Assembly (NCBI RefSeq): GCF_014529535.1
Contig: NW_023503608.1
Span: 5,816,501-5,880,500 of the forward strand
Length of the DNA: 64,000 bases
Source: Bradysia coprophila
Taxonomy: Eukaryota > Arthropoda > Insecta > Diptera > Sciaridae
Direction of reading: 5' to 3'
The position numbers and the translations under genes were made by a program. The notes below the pieces were generated by a model that saw nothing but the letters and a program-made list of their open reading frames with translations, ran no database searches and was not told the DNA's origin. Positions 32,960 through 45,933 of the stretch are shown in pieces (the first letter of the stretch is position 1; the number at the start of each line of letters is the position of its first letter).

Positions 32960-35280
32960 TAAAATCAAAAGTCTAGTCCATCAAAATGTATAATCAGAAA
33001 ACCGAAATTTTATTCTCTTTACCAATTTGATAAGATTTGATTTTTCCATTTTTATTTCGCAAACAATTCAGATGTTATAATTATTTGTACGATGTAACAA
33101 TTTTTATAAAATTGGTGCTTCGATAAAGAAAAAACCAGTCAAAAAAAAACTTTTATTTTTTAATAAAAACACATTTTTATACCAAACTTATGACTTTTTC
33201 TAAAAAAAATCTAAAAAAAATCGGAAACTCACCCATGTGATATCATTATTACATAACGTGACTATTGACCCTGCACCAGTTTTCGATTTTATACAATATA
33301 CTGTTTTACAGGCCGCTTTTGAATTCATAAAAAATATTGGCATTTAAAAAGTGATTTGAATGGCTTTAGGATTTTCCACAAAGTTTAAAAATGTTGCATA
33401 AATTAACATTTTAAATAAATTTGACGATCGAAAAAAAACGGATCGGATTGATATCGCCTTGCCTTTATGTCGCATGGCTACGAGCGATGTTGGGGGGTTC
33501 AACACTATCAATGTACAGTGTTCAAGTTTCAAGAGTTGATTTGAATCCATCTAAAAATTTCGTTGGTAAAACATTTTTAGAAAATGGTCCGATCACAGTG
33601 ACATTCAGAATTATTTACTTTCTTAACTAATATCTAAAAGGGCAACGAAGTTGTCAGTTAAAAATTGATAAATATTCTTCAACCATCCATCGGCTTAGAT
33701 TTTATTCTTGTTGTTCGAATATTTAAAAAAAAAGAAGTTTCGTTAGAGGTAAATGCCCCTTTCAATAAAAACGAAATTTATTTGACTGACGACTCTCGTT
33801 TTGATACAAAAATTGTAGAAAAAAAAAATCACCGGCGAACCTTGAAAATCAACAGGATTGAGCAATTTTTATGTTTGCGTTGGTAATAAATTAGTAAAAT
33901 TTGGATGTCCATAAATGAGATTGATTTAGGAGGATAATTTAACTTTTCTTTACATAAAAAAAAATCGAATTATAAATTCAAAGAGCATAATTTGACAATA
34001 TTTATCAAAACAGAAAAAAAATTCAATGTCCGATTCGGATCCATCAAAGATTTGAATAAGAAAAAAAATATTTTTTTTATTGATTTTCAAACGAAACTGT
34101 AGTAATTTCTGATAGTTTTAACAAGGTTACGATGTTGTGTGTCGGTCGTTAATAAATTCGATAAAAATTCTTTTCGTGCTGAATTTACGATTGTATCAGG
34201 TCCGATCTGAGCTTTTTTTATATACAGGCTAGGCGATTGAGATGAAGCTCATGTTATGCAAATTTCATAATCTATACAATGAGGCTGTGTCGGTAAATAG
34301 ATTTAATTTTACATAGTAAAGTTTTTGGTCGAAAAAAACACGAGCGTGGCTCGTTCTAAAGTTACATAAGACGAATCGGTAGACAAGGTGCTTTGATGAA
34401 CAACACTCGTGTAATGTGAGAAATTAGCCAGTTGACATTTTCAAAGTAGGTAAAGTGTGTAAATCATGTGGTATTATATGGATGGGCATATAAATAAAAT
34501 GATTTGTGTCTGCAATGTTTATATTCTTCGAGATAATATTGACTTAATGGATGTTTTATGGGTGTTGTATTTGATTGTGGAACGCAGACTTTCTGTGATT
34601 ATTCTTTTCATTTTTTTTTTGGTGGAGTACATACCGATACATAGTATTTTCGTTTTACTTTTTATCGACATTTAAGCAATGACAATGATATCATCTGTTA
34701 CCGACAGCTACGACTGAAAAAGCGATGAGTTCTGACTAATGCGATCCTTTATAGTAAAATATATGTTAAACATAGTGAAGTACAAGATTTTATATCGACT
34801 GATTTTCCACCGCTTGATGTATTTATTTATGTAGCTAAAAGTGTGAAGTGGTCTTCTTGGTGTGCGGTGTTTTGAACAAGGTTCTCGACTAGAACCATTT
34901 ACACCAACTTCAACCGAGATACCACCTTCAGTTCCAGCTATATAGAAAACTATTACATGAAGGGCGTATTTTTCATTATTCATGCACTCCTGTCGACAAC
35001 TTAGATAAAAACTTAGAGTTACATTTTCTTGTGTTTACCGACCACAACTCAAGTGACTTGGGTTTGTATTCTTCGAATGTCGCCGCTGTTTTTTGCAGTT
35101 TTGAACCTACAGTCGCTGCGCTGGTGTAAATTTTGCAATAGAAATTGAGGAATTTTAATTTTCTGATTTATACAAAATGTAGCAATGTACAGCTTTTTTT
35201 GTTCGTATTTTTTTATTGCATTTAAAAGTTAGTATGACACTAATGTAATTGAGAATATTTAACATACATCAAACTCATCA
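32960..35280. other. Intergenic DNA, no gene
   Basis: Very AT-rich with many A and T runs. One copy of the dispersed repeat lies at about 34690-34795 (ATCTGTTACCGACAG to GAAGTACAAGATTTT). Open frames here are short and unlike known families. Confidence 0.45.
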
Positions 35281-35282
35281 AA

Positions 35283-35750
35283 TTATTTCTTTGGGATATG
35301 ATCACCTTGTGGCTGAAAACCATTTTCGTCTGCAACAAAATTAATCGTATACAGCACACCATCGGGAGCTGTCCACGATATTACGCCTCTAATAACAATA
35401 GATTCGTTTTCCGTGCCGGCATTCTTTAATTCAGCTTCTTCACTTCGGCTGATGCCATTACTTGTCTCAAATCTTAGAATTAGAAAAAAAAAACGATATT
35501 TACGTCTCTGAGTCAAAACATAATGTCGTGAGTCTTCAGTGTAGAAAACTTACGCAAATTTGTATCCATCGAATCCGGTATTTTCACTTTCGTATTTGAC
35601 TATTTGAGCTTCTGAATCTTCCAAAGGTGCAGCATAGGCTAGCGATAAGGTAAAGAACACAACTACGGATACGATCTAGAAAACAAATCGAAAGGCGTAA
35701 CACTTTCAATAAAAATCACAGATTCATCATTGAATTCTCACCAATTTCAT
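35283..35750 (-). CDS. Larval cuticle protein, RR-1 type, three exons
   Basis: Three exons, 35750-35742 (ATGAAATTG only), 35675-35554 and 35472-35283, give 106 residues. The signal peptide is split after MKL and reads MKLIVSVVVFFTLSLAYA. The mature protein starts APLEDSEAQIVKYESENTGF. The last exon reads FETSNGISRSEEAELKNAGT, then APDGVLYTINFVADENGFQP, ending GDHIPKK. The extra intron after the third codon also occurs in the large cuticle gene at 56-57 kb and is common in insect cuticle genes; the other small genes here have lost it or place the signal in one exon. The second intron matches its neighbours in position and phase. Confidence 0.9.
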
Positions 35751-35850
35751 TTTGAATCAAAATAATGTTATTAGACACCCACAAGATAATGACGATCACA
35801 CGAAACGAACTAACTGATCTAAGTACACAAACGCATTCAAATGCACCGTT

Positions 35851-35858
35851 CTTTTATA
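35851..35858 (-). promoter_or_regulatory. TATA box of the 35.3-kb cuticle gene
   Basis: TATAAAAG on the minus strand, about 101 bp before the start codon. Confidence 0.55.
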
Positions 35859-36239
35859 ATATTCTTATGCAACCAAAGTTTCCCTTTCTTTCAAATTAAT
35901 CGTCTTCAATGCAATTATAAATGCACGTACAGTGACCGAAGCACGGTGCATCTTCCCCACCGACAATCCAAATGTTGTTAATCATTTATTGGGTCTGTAG
36001 TTCAAATAAATTCATTTATTAGAATACATTCTTCATTGCACTTTATGGTCGGTGTGTAAAAACCACATTTATTTGCTATAAAGCGTGTACAGTACATCGG
36101 TAAATAGTGTCTCGCCATATAACATTTCAGGTAATAAAAATTGATGGGAATGTTAATCGAGAGTGTTTTAGGCTCGAACGGTTCATATGATGTTTTCTTT
36201 GCCAGCGATGACCGGGTCACATGATATGTATCAGAAGTA

Positions 36240-36355
36240 CAGTGCAGTCAACAAGTCGCCGAACACATGAACAGTAGAACAAAAGAATCGACATCTGTTG
36301 TTCCATTGATCGTTCATCTATTGTCCGAGTGTTCAGAAACTTTTTGACTGCACTG
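36240..36355. mobile_element. 116-bp mariner-like MITE
   Basis: CAGTGCAGTCAACAAGTCG at the left pairs with TTTTTGACTGCACTG at the right, extending through GAACAC and GTGTTC. It is flanked by TA at 36238-36239 and 36356-36357. No coding capacity. Confidence 0.8.
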
Positions 36356-39300
36356 TATACATCGCCAATTATTTTATTTCGATGTATCAATTTGTCAAGG
36401 TTTTATATGAGAAGGTTATGCTGATCGCCATCACTAAAGCCGTATCGAAAAAAAATGCCGACTATTCGTAACTCTAACTGCATTTCAGTACGAAATTTCA
36501 ACTGAAATGAAATTGCGCTACAATTTCGTATGAAAATTACATAAAAGTCTAATAAAAGTTCAGTGATAAGTTCAGTAACCTCCTCATAGACAACCTTATC
36601 ATTTGCAAAGTTCTGTAAAGTTTTGACGCTAAGCTATTATAACCAAGGAGTTAACTTTTGAATTCGTCTAATAAAGGTTATATCATCTAATTTTAGCAAC
36701 AAACAAATGAACCATCGCTTTCGTCTAAAATGTCGTCATGTTGATGAAAAATCTTGTACTTCATTAGTTGTAACAGATAAAAGTAAAGCCGCGTTTGAAA
36801 GTTTAGGCTGATGCCGTGGATGTCGTCTTCTAGAATCTGTACTCTTGTGCCAAGTTAAGTAATTAAAAGCCGTTTTCTATGTTACCCTCTGTAAATCTGT
36901 TATTAATATTCTGATTAGATATGGTGTGATTAAGAAAATGCGATGGTTTCATAGAAACACTTTGATTAATTTAAATATTTTGGTCGAAGTTTACGTTTAT
37001 TCCGGTCTCTTTATATTGAACCATTCAACTTTGTACATGGTATATAAATCATTCGGTAAATCTGTTTGATTTGCAATTAAAGCTTATTACAACAAGATCA
37101 TCATAAAACACTTAAATCTTCAGAAAAAATGTATTTTATCGTAAAGAATGCTACCGATAATATTTCAACTTTTATTTTTCAATTAACAGCAGCAATAAAC
37201 AATTAGCATTTTTGCCAGAAAACTCAATTAGATGTGAATATAGCAAAAACGATATTTAAACTTGGGGAATAAAATTACGTTAAATGCTCACTTACCTGTA
37301 TAATACAACCGAAGCGTACTGTAAAAAATATTAATAAACACAAACATTACGAAAAAAAAATTCGGGTCATTAAAAGTAAAAGTTCAAATGCATGTAACAC
37401 AATACCGTAAGTTGTTAAAACAAATTTGCCGAAGAAATATATTATATTTACCATAAATATACTTGTACCATATATAACACGTTCATGTTGCCGCACGAGT
37501 TCATAAACAAATTAATAAATAGCAACACCATTCAACTAGTCATAAGAGTCATAGAAATCAAAAAATTGATAGGACGCAAGAATAGATCTTCGTATTTCCT
37601 TGGTCAGGGGTACATTGTACAATAGCAACAAATTGGTTCATTGCTTTGTCGCCAAGATTTCAAACTTGGTTGAAGTACCTCCACAATCCACATAATAACA
37701 TCCATACGGCGTACTCACATTAATTTAGTTTTCGATTTTTTTTTCTTTTCCAGTAACGTTAAACGTTATCGTTACTTCAGGCCCTAATTTGAATTTTCGA
37801 TAACCAGATTTCATACGCACTTTTACAGCGTGCGTTCCATTTGAATAGCCCCTAACTGACCGAATAAAGATACTGATGATGTATATAGGACTGTGGTCTG
37901 ATTACTTAATTGTGGTTTCCACTCAACAAGAAGTACTCCATGAGGGAGCAAACTGTCAAGTAAGCACAGCAAAAAGTGAAAATTTTCAATTTTTTCTCTT
38001 ACACGAAGTACTTTTGTGGTAGGAGGAAATCAAGCCTTATGCTTTGTTAGCTATATACCGATGAAGCAATAGTAGACTAAAGCACAAACAAACAAAGGTT
38101 GAGGAAATCGAATCGTGAGCACTCCTGAGAATGGGATAAATTTGAAATGTGTGGCAAAAGTGTTACTTTACGAATCATTTTTTGTCCTTCGGTTCAAAAC
38201 AAATTTGTGGATCGCACTGTATTTGTGGTAACACTTAACTGCTAAACTGCTAAATTAAAAAAAAAATTGTTTGTCTGTTGAGATAGTTTCGGACATTTGT
38301 TAAATGAAACGAAAACAAAAAAGCAGTGCGCTTGCTTTTGAATAACTGCACGTTTTTGCACGAGTTTTAGAAACATTCGTCCCCCATTTAATGCGTTCCT
38401 ATTTTTTGAATAGCCATTTTAGCGAAAATTTTAACAAAACACATGGTATGATGTTTTAAAACCGGCTATTCATATGTTATTGACAACGGCGACAAATATA
38501 ATGTAGTGAATCCTGGGTCGGGCTTGCTTATAATTATGGTAAAGTGTATCTATTAATGAAGTAATAGATTTATAGCACCAAACATTAGACAACAGTAAAA
38601 ACAGTGGAATGAACCGATTTACTAACTGTGACGGGATACGTTTGTCATCGTCATCAATACCTTTAGTTTCAAAGGATAATTCCATTTAACAAATTCCGCT
38701 TCCCGGGTTTGCCATATTTACATATTATGTTCTAACAATACGAAAAAGCGTATACCGCATACATCATTATGCACAACGAAGCGGCAAAATAATATTATTC
38801 AAACTTAAACACCAACAAGTGTTAAGACAAATTGATGTAATGCAAACAATAAATAAATATTACGAATGAATCTTATTTTAAATAATAAAAAAAAAATTTA
38901 ATCGAACGCAATTTCGCCGGTGTAAGTTTACAACACAGATCCCTATATTGTGTGGCAAACAGCCGAAAGTTATGTAAATTCCGAGGTAAATTCTGCAGGT
39001 TCAAATCAACCTTCAGATTAACCTATAAGTTTCAATGCATTTCTGACATGCATTTCGCTGATAGGTTAAAATACTGACTAGACTAACCATTGCTGGACTC
39101 CGTGCTATAATCTGGTGGTACATTTCTATGATGTAGATTTTCAATAAAATCTAAAATGTGAGCGGCGAAACAGTCATTAGTCAGTGTTGTGTGAAGAAGC
39201 TTTTTAGCGCTATATGACGATTCGATTATGCGATAAAATAAATGACCTCAAGCACATTTTGATATTGTTTAACATACAAATGGTACTGTGCAATATGTTA

Positions 39301-41542
39301 ATGGATTATCGGAGAATAGGTGTACACCAGATGTAGAGACATATATAAGTTGATGTTAATACGCAGTCATATCACCGCGATTATATAAAATTGGAGACTA
39401 TTTTGGAATAGACATGTGTTGTGTATACACATACATGGTATACAACACGAAGAGAGTGCAAAAAGTGGGACATCGATGGGAATGTAATTGAAATCCATTA
39501 TTCGCACGGAGTTATGCATTTTTGTGATATAACTGAATTTCGATCAATAAGCAATTAGTTCTCAATTATTCGTATGCATAATGATGTATGATGCAGAGCA
39601 ATTAAAGGCCCTTGATGTTCGTCAATTTTTTATGATTAAATTTACCGTTACAATGTCTTCTTTTAGGAGAAAATAATTCGAATTCTTTATAATGCGATAA
39701 TGATTATGCATGCGCAGCGATCAGTTACATCGCCATGTAATTAATATTGTTGTTATACTGTAACAAATTCATTAAAAATACACTGAAAAAATTCGACTCT
39801 CAAAATATCACTCAAGTGTTGTTTGGACCTGACCCAAATGAAGTATAAGATTTCTTATCGGTTTTCATGTTAATTTTGAAGTGGAAATTGGTCGACCAGT
39901 AACCACATCAGGCTAGTTTAACATGCAGTTTCCGTAGAGACTAAAATAATCAAATGACTCCTAATTAGGGAATTATTATCTAATGGAGATTGACGTCATT
40001 TTGAATTGTCATAATATTTACGAACATAATGTAATAAATGACATCATTCTTCATCGAAAATAATACAATTTCTGCAGCGATGTCCTAATATAATTGAATT
40101 TGAATAAAAATCATTAAAGTGATGTAAGATCCCGTTAAACTAAGCTTCCTTCTTCGGTAGAAAAGTAAATACAATTAGGACAGTAAGACCGAACATAGGC
40201 AGAGAAGTCAATCCATAAATTATTTGCTATTACATCTGCTCTAGTTTGATTATAAAATTTCTTTAAGTATGGAAAAGTCTGTCGATCACAGATCACTGAC
40301 CACGCGTTCGCGGAAGAAACATGATACAACCATCCTTTAATTCAGATTTTCATTTTTTTTTTGATTTATGCATAATTAATGCGAAATGTCTCTTTCGTTC
40401 GCTAAGAATACGTTAATTTTGCTTGTGAATTAAGAAAAACTCATTTTACGGTTATTCGTACGTTGAACAACAAGCGAAGTGGATGATTTTTTTTTGTATT
40501 GCAGTTTAAAACCACAACCGGCATGAAGAAGATGCATGTTGTCATTCCATTAAAATGCTAATTTGGATTGAGTAGATGTCTCTAAACTTGTTCTGTTTTA
40601 CATACTCGTCATAATTGTTGTTTTTTACTTTCGGTGGAGTGGAACAAATGGCAAAACCAAATTTGAATATTTTGACTTTGACCGACGTTTTATTTGTGAC
40701 ACTCGAGTTAACACCACGAATTTGCCTCATATAGAATTCTAATTGTGGCGTAGGTGGTCTTTTTTAGAATACAGGGTACTCTATCCTGGCTTAACCGATG
40801 GGTATGTAATCCGATATCGATAGCCGAAATAATGAACCTTTGAAAGTATGAGCAACATGATCGAAGGGAGGACCGCAAAGATATACCTTTTTAGAAAAGG
40901 CTAATGATTTTTTGTCGACAACGATGAATCCCTAACAGCATAACGTTTAATTAAAATATATCAAACAATAAACGATAAAAAAATTTAATACAGCGGCCGT
41001 CAGTGATACTATGTCTTTCTACGGTTTTACCACTAACATGTAAGTCTGTGTAACCATTTCACCAGTATAAACAAGTATACATAAGCAGTTTGATTTAGAA
41101 CTTTAAAAGTGCATTATCTATGCCGACAGCTTGGTTTATTTCACCAACTGTTCATTGGGCCTGTGAAGTTGGTGAGCCCAAATGAGGTAATGCACAATCT
41201 GAGGTCAAGATACTTCGATGTAACATTGTACCGATGTTCATGCCATCCTGGATAGTAGTCAAAACAAAAGAAGTAACAGATTCAGTTGTTAGTATACGCT
41301 AATAAAATTTGAGGGTGACAACGTTTATTTATAGCAACTTTCACGACTTTTATTGACCACAGGATTGTAGTTGTGTTCAAGGAAGTTACGTTTATAATAG
41401 TCTTCAGATCTGTTAAATTTCACTAAAACTTGACGTAACTATTTTTATATGTCTCTGTGTGGTAAGACTAACATTATGCATCAGCTCGGAGAGAGAGTTT
41501 GGGTTTATAATTGCATCGACACATTAAAAATTATATGTCTAA

Positions 41543-41622
41543 ATAATTATTTTGACGAGTTGGATTATGATCCGCACCTTTCAGCTTTGGATCACAATCA
41601 CCAACTCGTTAATTTTGACATT
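41543..41622. repeat. Inverted repeat with TTATTTTGACG end
   Basis: TTTTGACGAGTTGGATTATG followed by ATCC pairs with GGATCACAATCACCAACTCG and TTAATTTTGAC. Same terminal motif as the hairpins at 20.6 and 30.8 kb. Confidence 0.55.
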
Positions 41623-42010
41623 TGGACACAGGGCATAATATTTATGAATTGCGTACGGTCAAATTTTCGTCAAGACACTATACTAATAAATAATCTCCAT
41701 TCAATTTCGATTGGTTTCTCAATTGAACACTTCTACAAGAAATTAACACTTTCAAAATTATTTTTTATTTTAAAGAATGTTGTCACCCTATTGTTACCTG
41801 CAGAAAAAATTCTTCATTTAATAACTTGATTATCGATTGGTGGGGTCTAGATAATTCAAATAAAATTATTGATAAGAAGATCTAAAGGCCAGTTTTCCTG
41901 TAGTCAGCTCAGTGCATTTTTAACTCCGACTATTGAGTTAACAAAACGGACTGCAGCGTAATTTACATCATTGTCACATTAAAACAAGTTCGACAAATTT
42001 CATAGCAAAA

Positions 42011-42738
42011 ATGGCTAAAAATATTTTGGTTAGTTCTCGAAAACGTGTGCTCTTTCGTATCTAAATCTGCATATTTATCAATTAAATTAATTTTTTAACT
42101 TAAGAAGACCTTAACCTTTTGAATAAATTAAATGAATTTCAATATTGCAAGAACGTTAGCTTAAGATTATGTAAAAAAAAACTCAACAAAAAATCCGTTT
42201 CAGCTAATTTTTATTGGACTAATTCATTTCATTGAGTATATCCAGTCGTTACCGATTCAACCGAATTTCGATATGACATTGTAAGACGCGCTAATTGCTT
42301 CCATAGTTTTATAGCGTTTTATTGATATTTTCAATTTGTTTTCACATTAGAGACAATGAATTCATAAATTTGGGAGAAATCGACACTGGATATGAAGAAC
42401 CGTCCGTGTACATTTTTAAGCGAATGGTAAATCAGTTGGCTGAACAAATGAACGGCATGATAGTGAACGAACACAGGTGACATGGCGTGCGTAGTAAATA
42501 AATTCGTTTTAAAACTAAAGAGAAAATAATTCACAGTTACAAGACGCCCAACACTGTTGTCCAACAGACCACAATGATTGTCGATGGGAAACCTCATGTA
42601 ATGGGATCGTATTCAGTGACGGATGACAATGGATTAACTATCATGACGGTGTATAAAGCAGATGAGAAAGGCTTTCGACCGATGACTAGGGTTTCATTTA
42701 AGAATAGAAAGGATATTAGAAGTCTTCTTGGTAAATGA
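42011..42738 (+). CDS. Divergent secreted RR-like cuticle protein
   Basis: Four exons, 42011-42028, 42204-42280, 42351-42476 and 42537-42738, all GT-AG with matching phases, give 140 residues. A signal peptide spans the first two exons (MAKNILLIFIGLIHFIEYIQ). The middle part, with YIFKRMVNQLAEQMNG, resembles nothing I know. The last exon has an RR-like stretch, GSYSVTDDNGLTIMTVYKAD then EKGFRP, followed by a basic tail, KNRKDIRSLLGK. The pattern G-x-Y, D-x-x-G, V-x-Y-x-A-D-E-x-G-F-x-P fits the chitin-binding consensus, but the usual aromatic residues are only partly kept. It is probably a cuticle protein or a relative with another role. It lies between the RR-1 cluster and the truncated LINE. 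Confidence 0.72.
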
Positions 42739-43363
42739 ATGCGGGCTTGCCTGAACAAAAAGTGAAACCTAGTATTTATAGTCCGAAACAGACGTAAATC
42801 ACTATTCATCAGTGTGAAGTGAAAAACATAATTATACTATGTCATGAATATATCTCTGGAAAGAAATCGCAAATGTAGAACTGTTAAACAAACTGTATTA
42901 AGAAGAATAACATTGACCTAAATCTACTACTTCGTGATAGGCATGGACACAAATCTCACACTTAACTAATTATCAATAAACTCATGTCTTCGGTTGTTTT
43001 TCTAAAATTACAACAGTGCTACTTCTCACAACATGATCAACACATTACGCCAGTCGTCTTACTCTAACCGTGCAAGTGTAAGCAGTAAGTCTGAGTACAA
43101 AGGGATCATACTAGAGGGATTCTTTTGAAAATTCATCTATCAAAATCGGACCCATTTCGTCTGGGATGGATATATACATGGTTTGAAAGGTCTTTGCCAG
43201 TAGACCTCAAAACATTGATTGTAAATTTTTTGTAACATATATCAATGGATGTTCACAAACCTGCAATGACCTGAAAGTACATATTTGACCTCAGCTTTTC
43301 AATGAGCCCACTACCTGCATCGCTCACATTTAGCAGCCAACAAATGAGGTTAAGAAACACCAC

Positions 43364-44314
43364 TCTCTGGGTGGAGAGAAGAGTGATTTTAGAGAAATTG
43401 ATATCGGAATACCCCAAGGTAGTGTCCTCGGTCCCTTGCTCTTCCTTATATACATAAATGACATTTTCCGTCTTCCCACCCACGGCGTAGCCGCCCTCTT
43501 TGCTGATGATACAGGTGTGTTCTGCTCAGGTGATACTGTTGAAACGAATGTTGAGCGTTTGAAAAGTGATGCGAAACTGATCAAGGACTTTCTCGACGAG
43601 AACAGGTTGTCCCTTAATGTAAAAAAGACTAAGTGTATGCACTTCCGACGCGCTGAACGCTTACTTGCAGATTCGGTGACCCTGGAAGACCAGGTCATTG
43701 AGAGAGTAAGTGTGTTTAAGTACCTGGGTGTCTTGCTGGACGACAAGTTGACTTGGAATTCCCAAGTTACGGAAATGTGTCGCAGGCTGTCGTCTGTCTG
43801 TGGTGTTTTGTGTAAGCTCAAAAGGCTGCTACCGAGGGCAGTGCTCATGAAGGTTTATTTTGCCCTTGCGCACCCTATAATTTGTTACCTGCCGGGAGCG
43901 TGGGGCACTGCGTGTAAGAAGTCTATCGAACAGCTACAAGTTCTGCAGAAGCGTTGTCTGAAGCATGTGAATAGACTTCCCTTGCGTCATCCGACTGTCG
44001 ACCTGTTTCGGAGATACTGTCCGAGAGTCCTTAATGTAGACAGTATTGTTAAGTATAGCGTTTGCAGCTTTGTGTATAAGGCCATCGGTAAACAGTCCTT
44101 CTGTAACATACCCTTCCAAGGGGCCTCACATTGCTACAATACGAGAGGAAAGCACCTGCTCAGAGCATCGGCTACTAGGACGAAGAGCGGTGAAAGGGCG
44201 ATTTCTGCTCTAGGGTGTAGACTGTACAATTCCTTACCGAATGAGGTTAAGTTTGCTCAGCCGAATTGCTTTCAAGCTCGCCTGAAGGGTTGGCTTCTAG
44301 AGAATCAATACTGA
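43364..44314 (+). pseudogene. LINE ORF2 fragment (reverse transcriptase C-terminal part)
   Basis: The last 315 or so codons of ORF2, open to the natural stop. It retains GIPQGSVLG and ALFADDTGVF but lacks the endonuclease and the first half of the reverse transcriptase, so it cannot encode a working protein. Confidence 0.9.
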
Positions 44315-44738
44315 TATTTCTGTGACATTTGACTGGGATAGTGTCGATGAGTTGATGGATCATCGGGGTTTTTTTTCATTGGATGCTGGATTTTTGGTGC
44401 GTGAAGGATGCCTCTGCCTCCTGCTCCCCCACGGCAATGCCTCCTAGGCTTACTCCAGCTTGTCTCCCCATTCCTTTCTGATTTATTATCGTATTAAATT
44501 TTTCATTTAATTCTATATTTTTGATTTCCATGCTGTATTTCAAGTAAATTTTTCCATCCTTATTTTTAGGCCAGCTATTGTAAATTGCAGGTCAAGTTTC
44601 ATGCTATATTTCAAGGACAATATTTTTTTTATATAATTTTAATTGGTTACTCCTTTAAAGTGTCTCACAGTGGAGAACCGCAATGCGATTTGTTATACTA
44701 ATTTCATGATGTAGAAATGTTTGAATAAACTAAACTAA
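43364..44738 (+). mobile_element. 5'-truncated copy of the LINE
   Basis: This copy starts within ORF2 (equivalent of 10565, about residue 660) and runs through the 3' UTR to the TAAACTAAAC tail. It matches the full-length copy without a difference I can see, including the T run in the 3' UTR. Truncation at the 5' end is normal for target-primed integration. No convincing target duplication is visible. Confidence 0.93.
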
Positions 44739-44896
44739 AACCCTTTGTAAGTGGTTTTGGGCGATATCAGTTCGTTTGTAAGTTGTGATTTTTCTGAATT
44801 TCGTCGCAGACAATAGACAATTACATTGTGCAGTTTGAATGAAATATTCTTCTTACAAAACTATATAACTTTCTCTTTGATCCTTCAAGCTTTCAT

Positions 44897-45165
44897 TTGA
44901 CGAAATTTGAAAATTTGTCGAAATACAAAAATTTGACTGAAATCAAAAATTTTACGAAATTCAAAAATTTGGCTATGATCAAAAATTTTACGGAAATTGA
45001 AAATTTGACGAAATTCAAAAATTTGACGAAATTCAAAAATTTGACGAAAATCGAAAATTTGACGAAAACCGAAAATTTGACGAAAATCGAAAATAAAACG
45101 AAAATTCGAAAATTTGACGAAAATCGAAAATTTGACGACAATTGAAAATACGACGAAAATAGAAA
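44897..45165. repeat. Degenerate 18-bp tandem array
   Basis: About 14-15 units of the type AAATTCAAAAATTTGACG. The period is a multiple of three, so open frames of 82 codons appear on both strands; they are by-products of the repeat. Confidence 0.8.
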
Positions 45166-45171
45166 TTCTAT

Positions 45172-45450
45172 AATTTGTCTTTCAAAGGAACTTTCTATCT
45201 ATCAAAGATCCCGATATGTGGGTCACATAGCTCACACTGAAAACGGTGGTAGCTCCAAAATAAACAACCTTTTAGGAAAACCATGAAACACGTGTCGACT
45301 AAAATTGTCTTTTAAACGAACTTTCTATCTGCCATATTTTCCGAGTTATGAAATTTCCATTTGTCATATTTTCTGAGTTATAATTAACATAGCTCAACAG
45401 CTTAAAACGCTCATAGCTCCGAAATTATAACCTTTTATGAAAATTCCTTC
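45172..45450. repeat. Two diverged copies of a 130-bp unit
   Basis: Both copies contain TGTCTTTCAAAGGAACTTTC or its variant, TATCTRYCA, then CATAGCTC, CATAGCTCC or GTAGCTCC, and AACCTTTTA with GAAAA. They directly follow the 18-bp array. Confidence 0.5.
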
Positions 45451-45933
45451 AAATTAGTTTCTTAGAATTACGTCCTTGACATACCCTGAAAATTTCAGCC
45501 AAATCCACCGGTAAATATAAAAGTTTCGTTGTAACAGAAGGACAAAGTAACAAATTACCAACCTTCATCAATTTCAAAACATATGAATATGAAAATCCAT
45601 TTCTTAGTACAAATTTCAAAGTTTTGAAATTTAATATCTCGGCCAAATTTTAACCTTATGAGGCATGTGATAGCTCGTTGAACTCGTATGGACGCCCAGA
45701 TTGCGAAAAAAAAACTTTTAGGGTAGTAGGAGCGGAGGGGGAAAGTCAAAAAGTCAAAAAGTCAAAAAGGATGCCATCCTCAGTCCTACGGATTTTTTTT
45801 GTTAAATTTTTTAGTGTGAACGGACTTGCGTCACGGCCCTTCACTAACGTAGGGTCATGATAACTATTATTCACATTTCCTTCTTAACTAATAACTATTC
45901 GCCTTAACGCGAACGATATTTACCAGACGCTGT

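Larger units (their letters stand above)
35860..42005. other. Six-kilobase gene-poor stretch
   Basis: No gene recognised. It holds a mariner-like MITE (36240-36355), copies of the GAAGTAMAAGATTTTG repeat at about 36748 (-) and 41268 (+), and the inverted repeat at 41543-41622. The longest open frame (41449-41829) runs through that inverted repeat. Confidence 0.45.

Noticed and set aside
41449-41829. 126-codon open frame on the plus strand
   Set aside because: It runs through an inverted repeat (41543-41622), has no family resemblance, and its composition fits AT-rich spacer.
44893-45145. 82-codon frames on both strands
   Set aside because: They come from an 18-bp tandem repeat whose period is a multiple of three.
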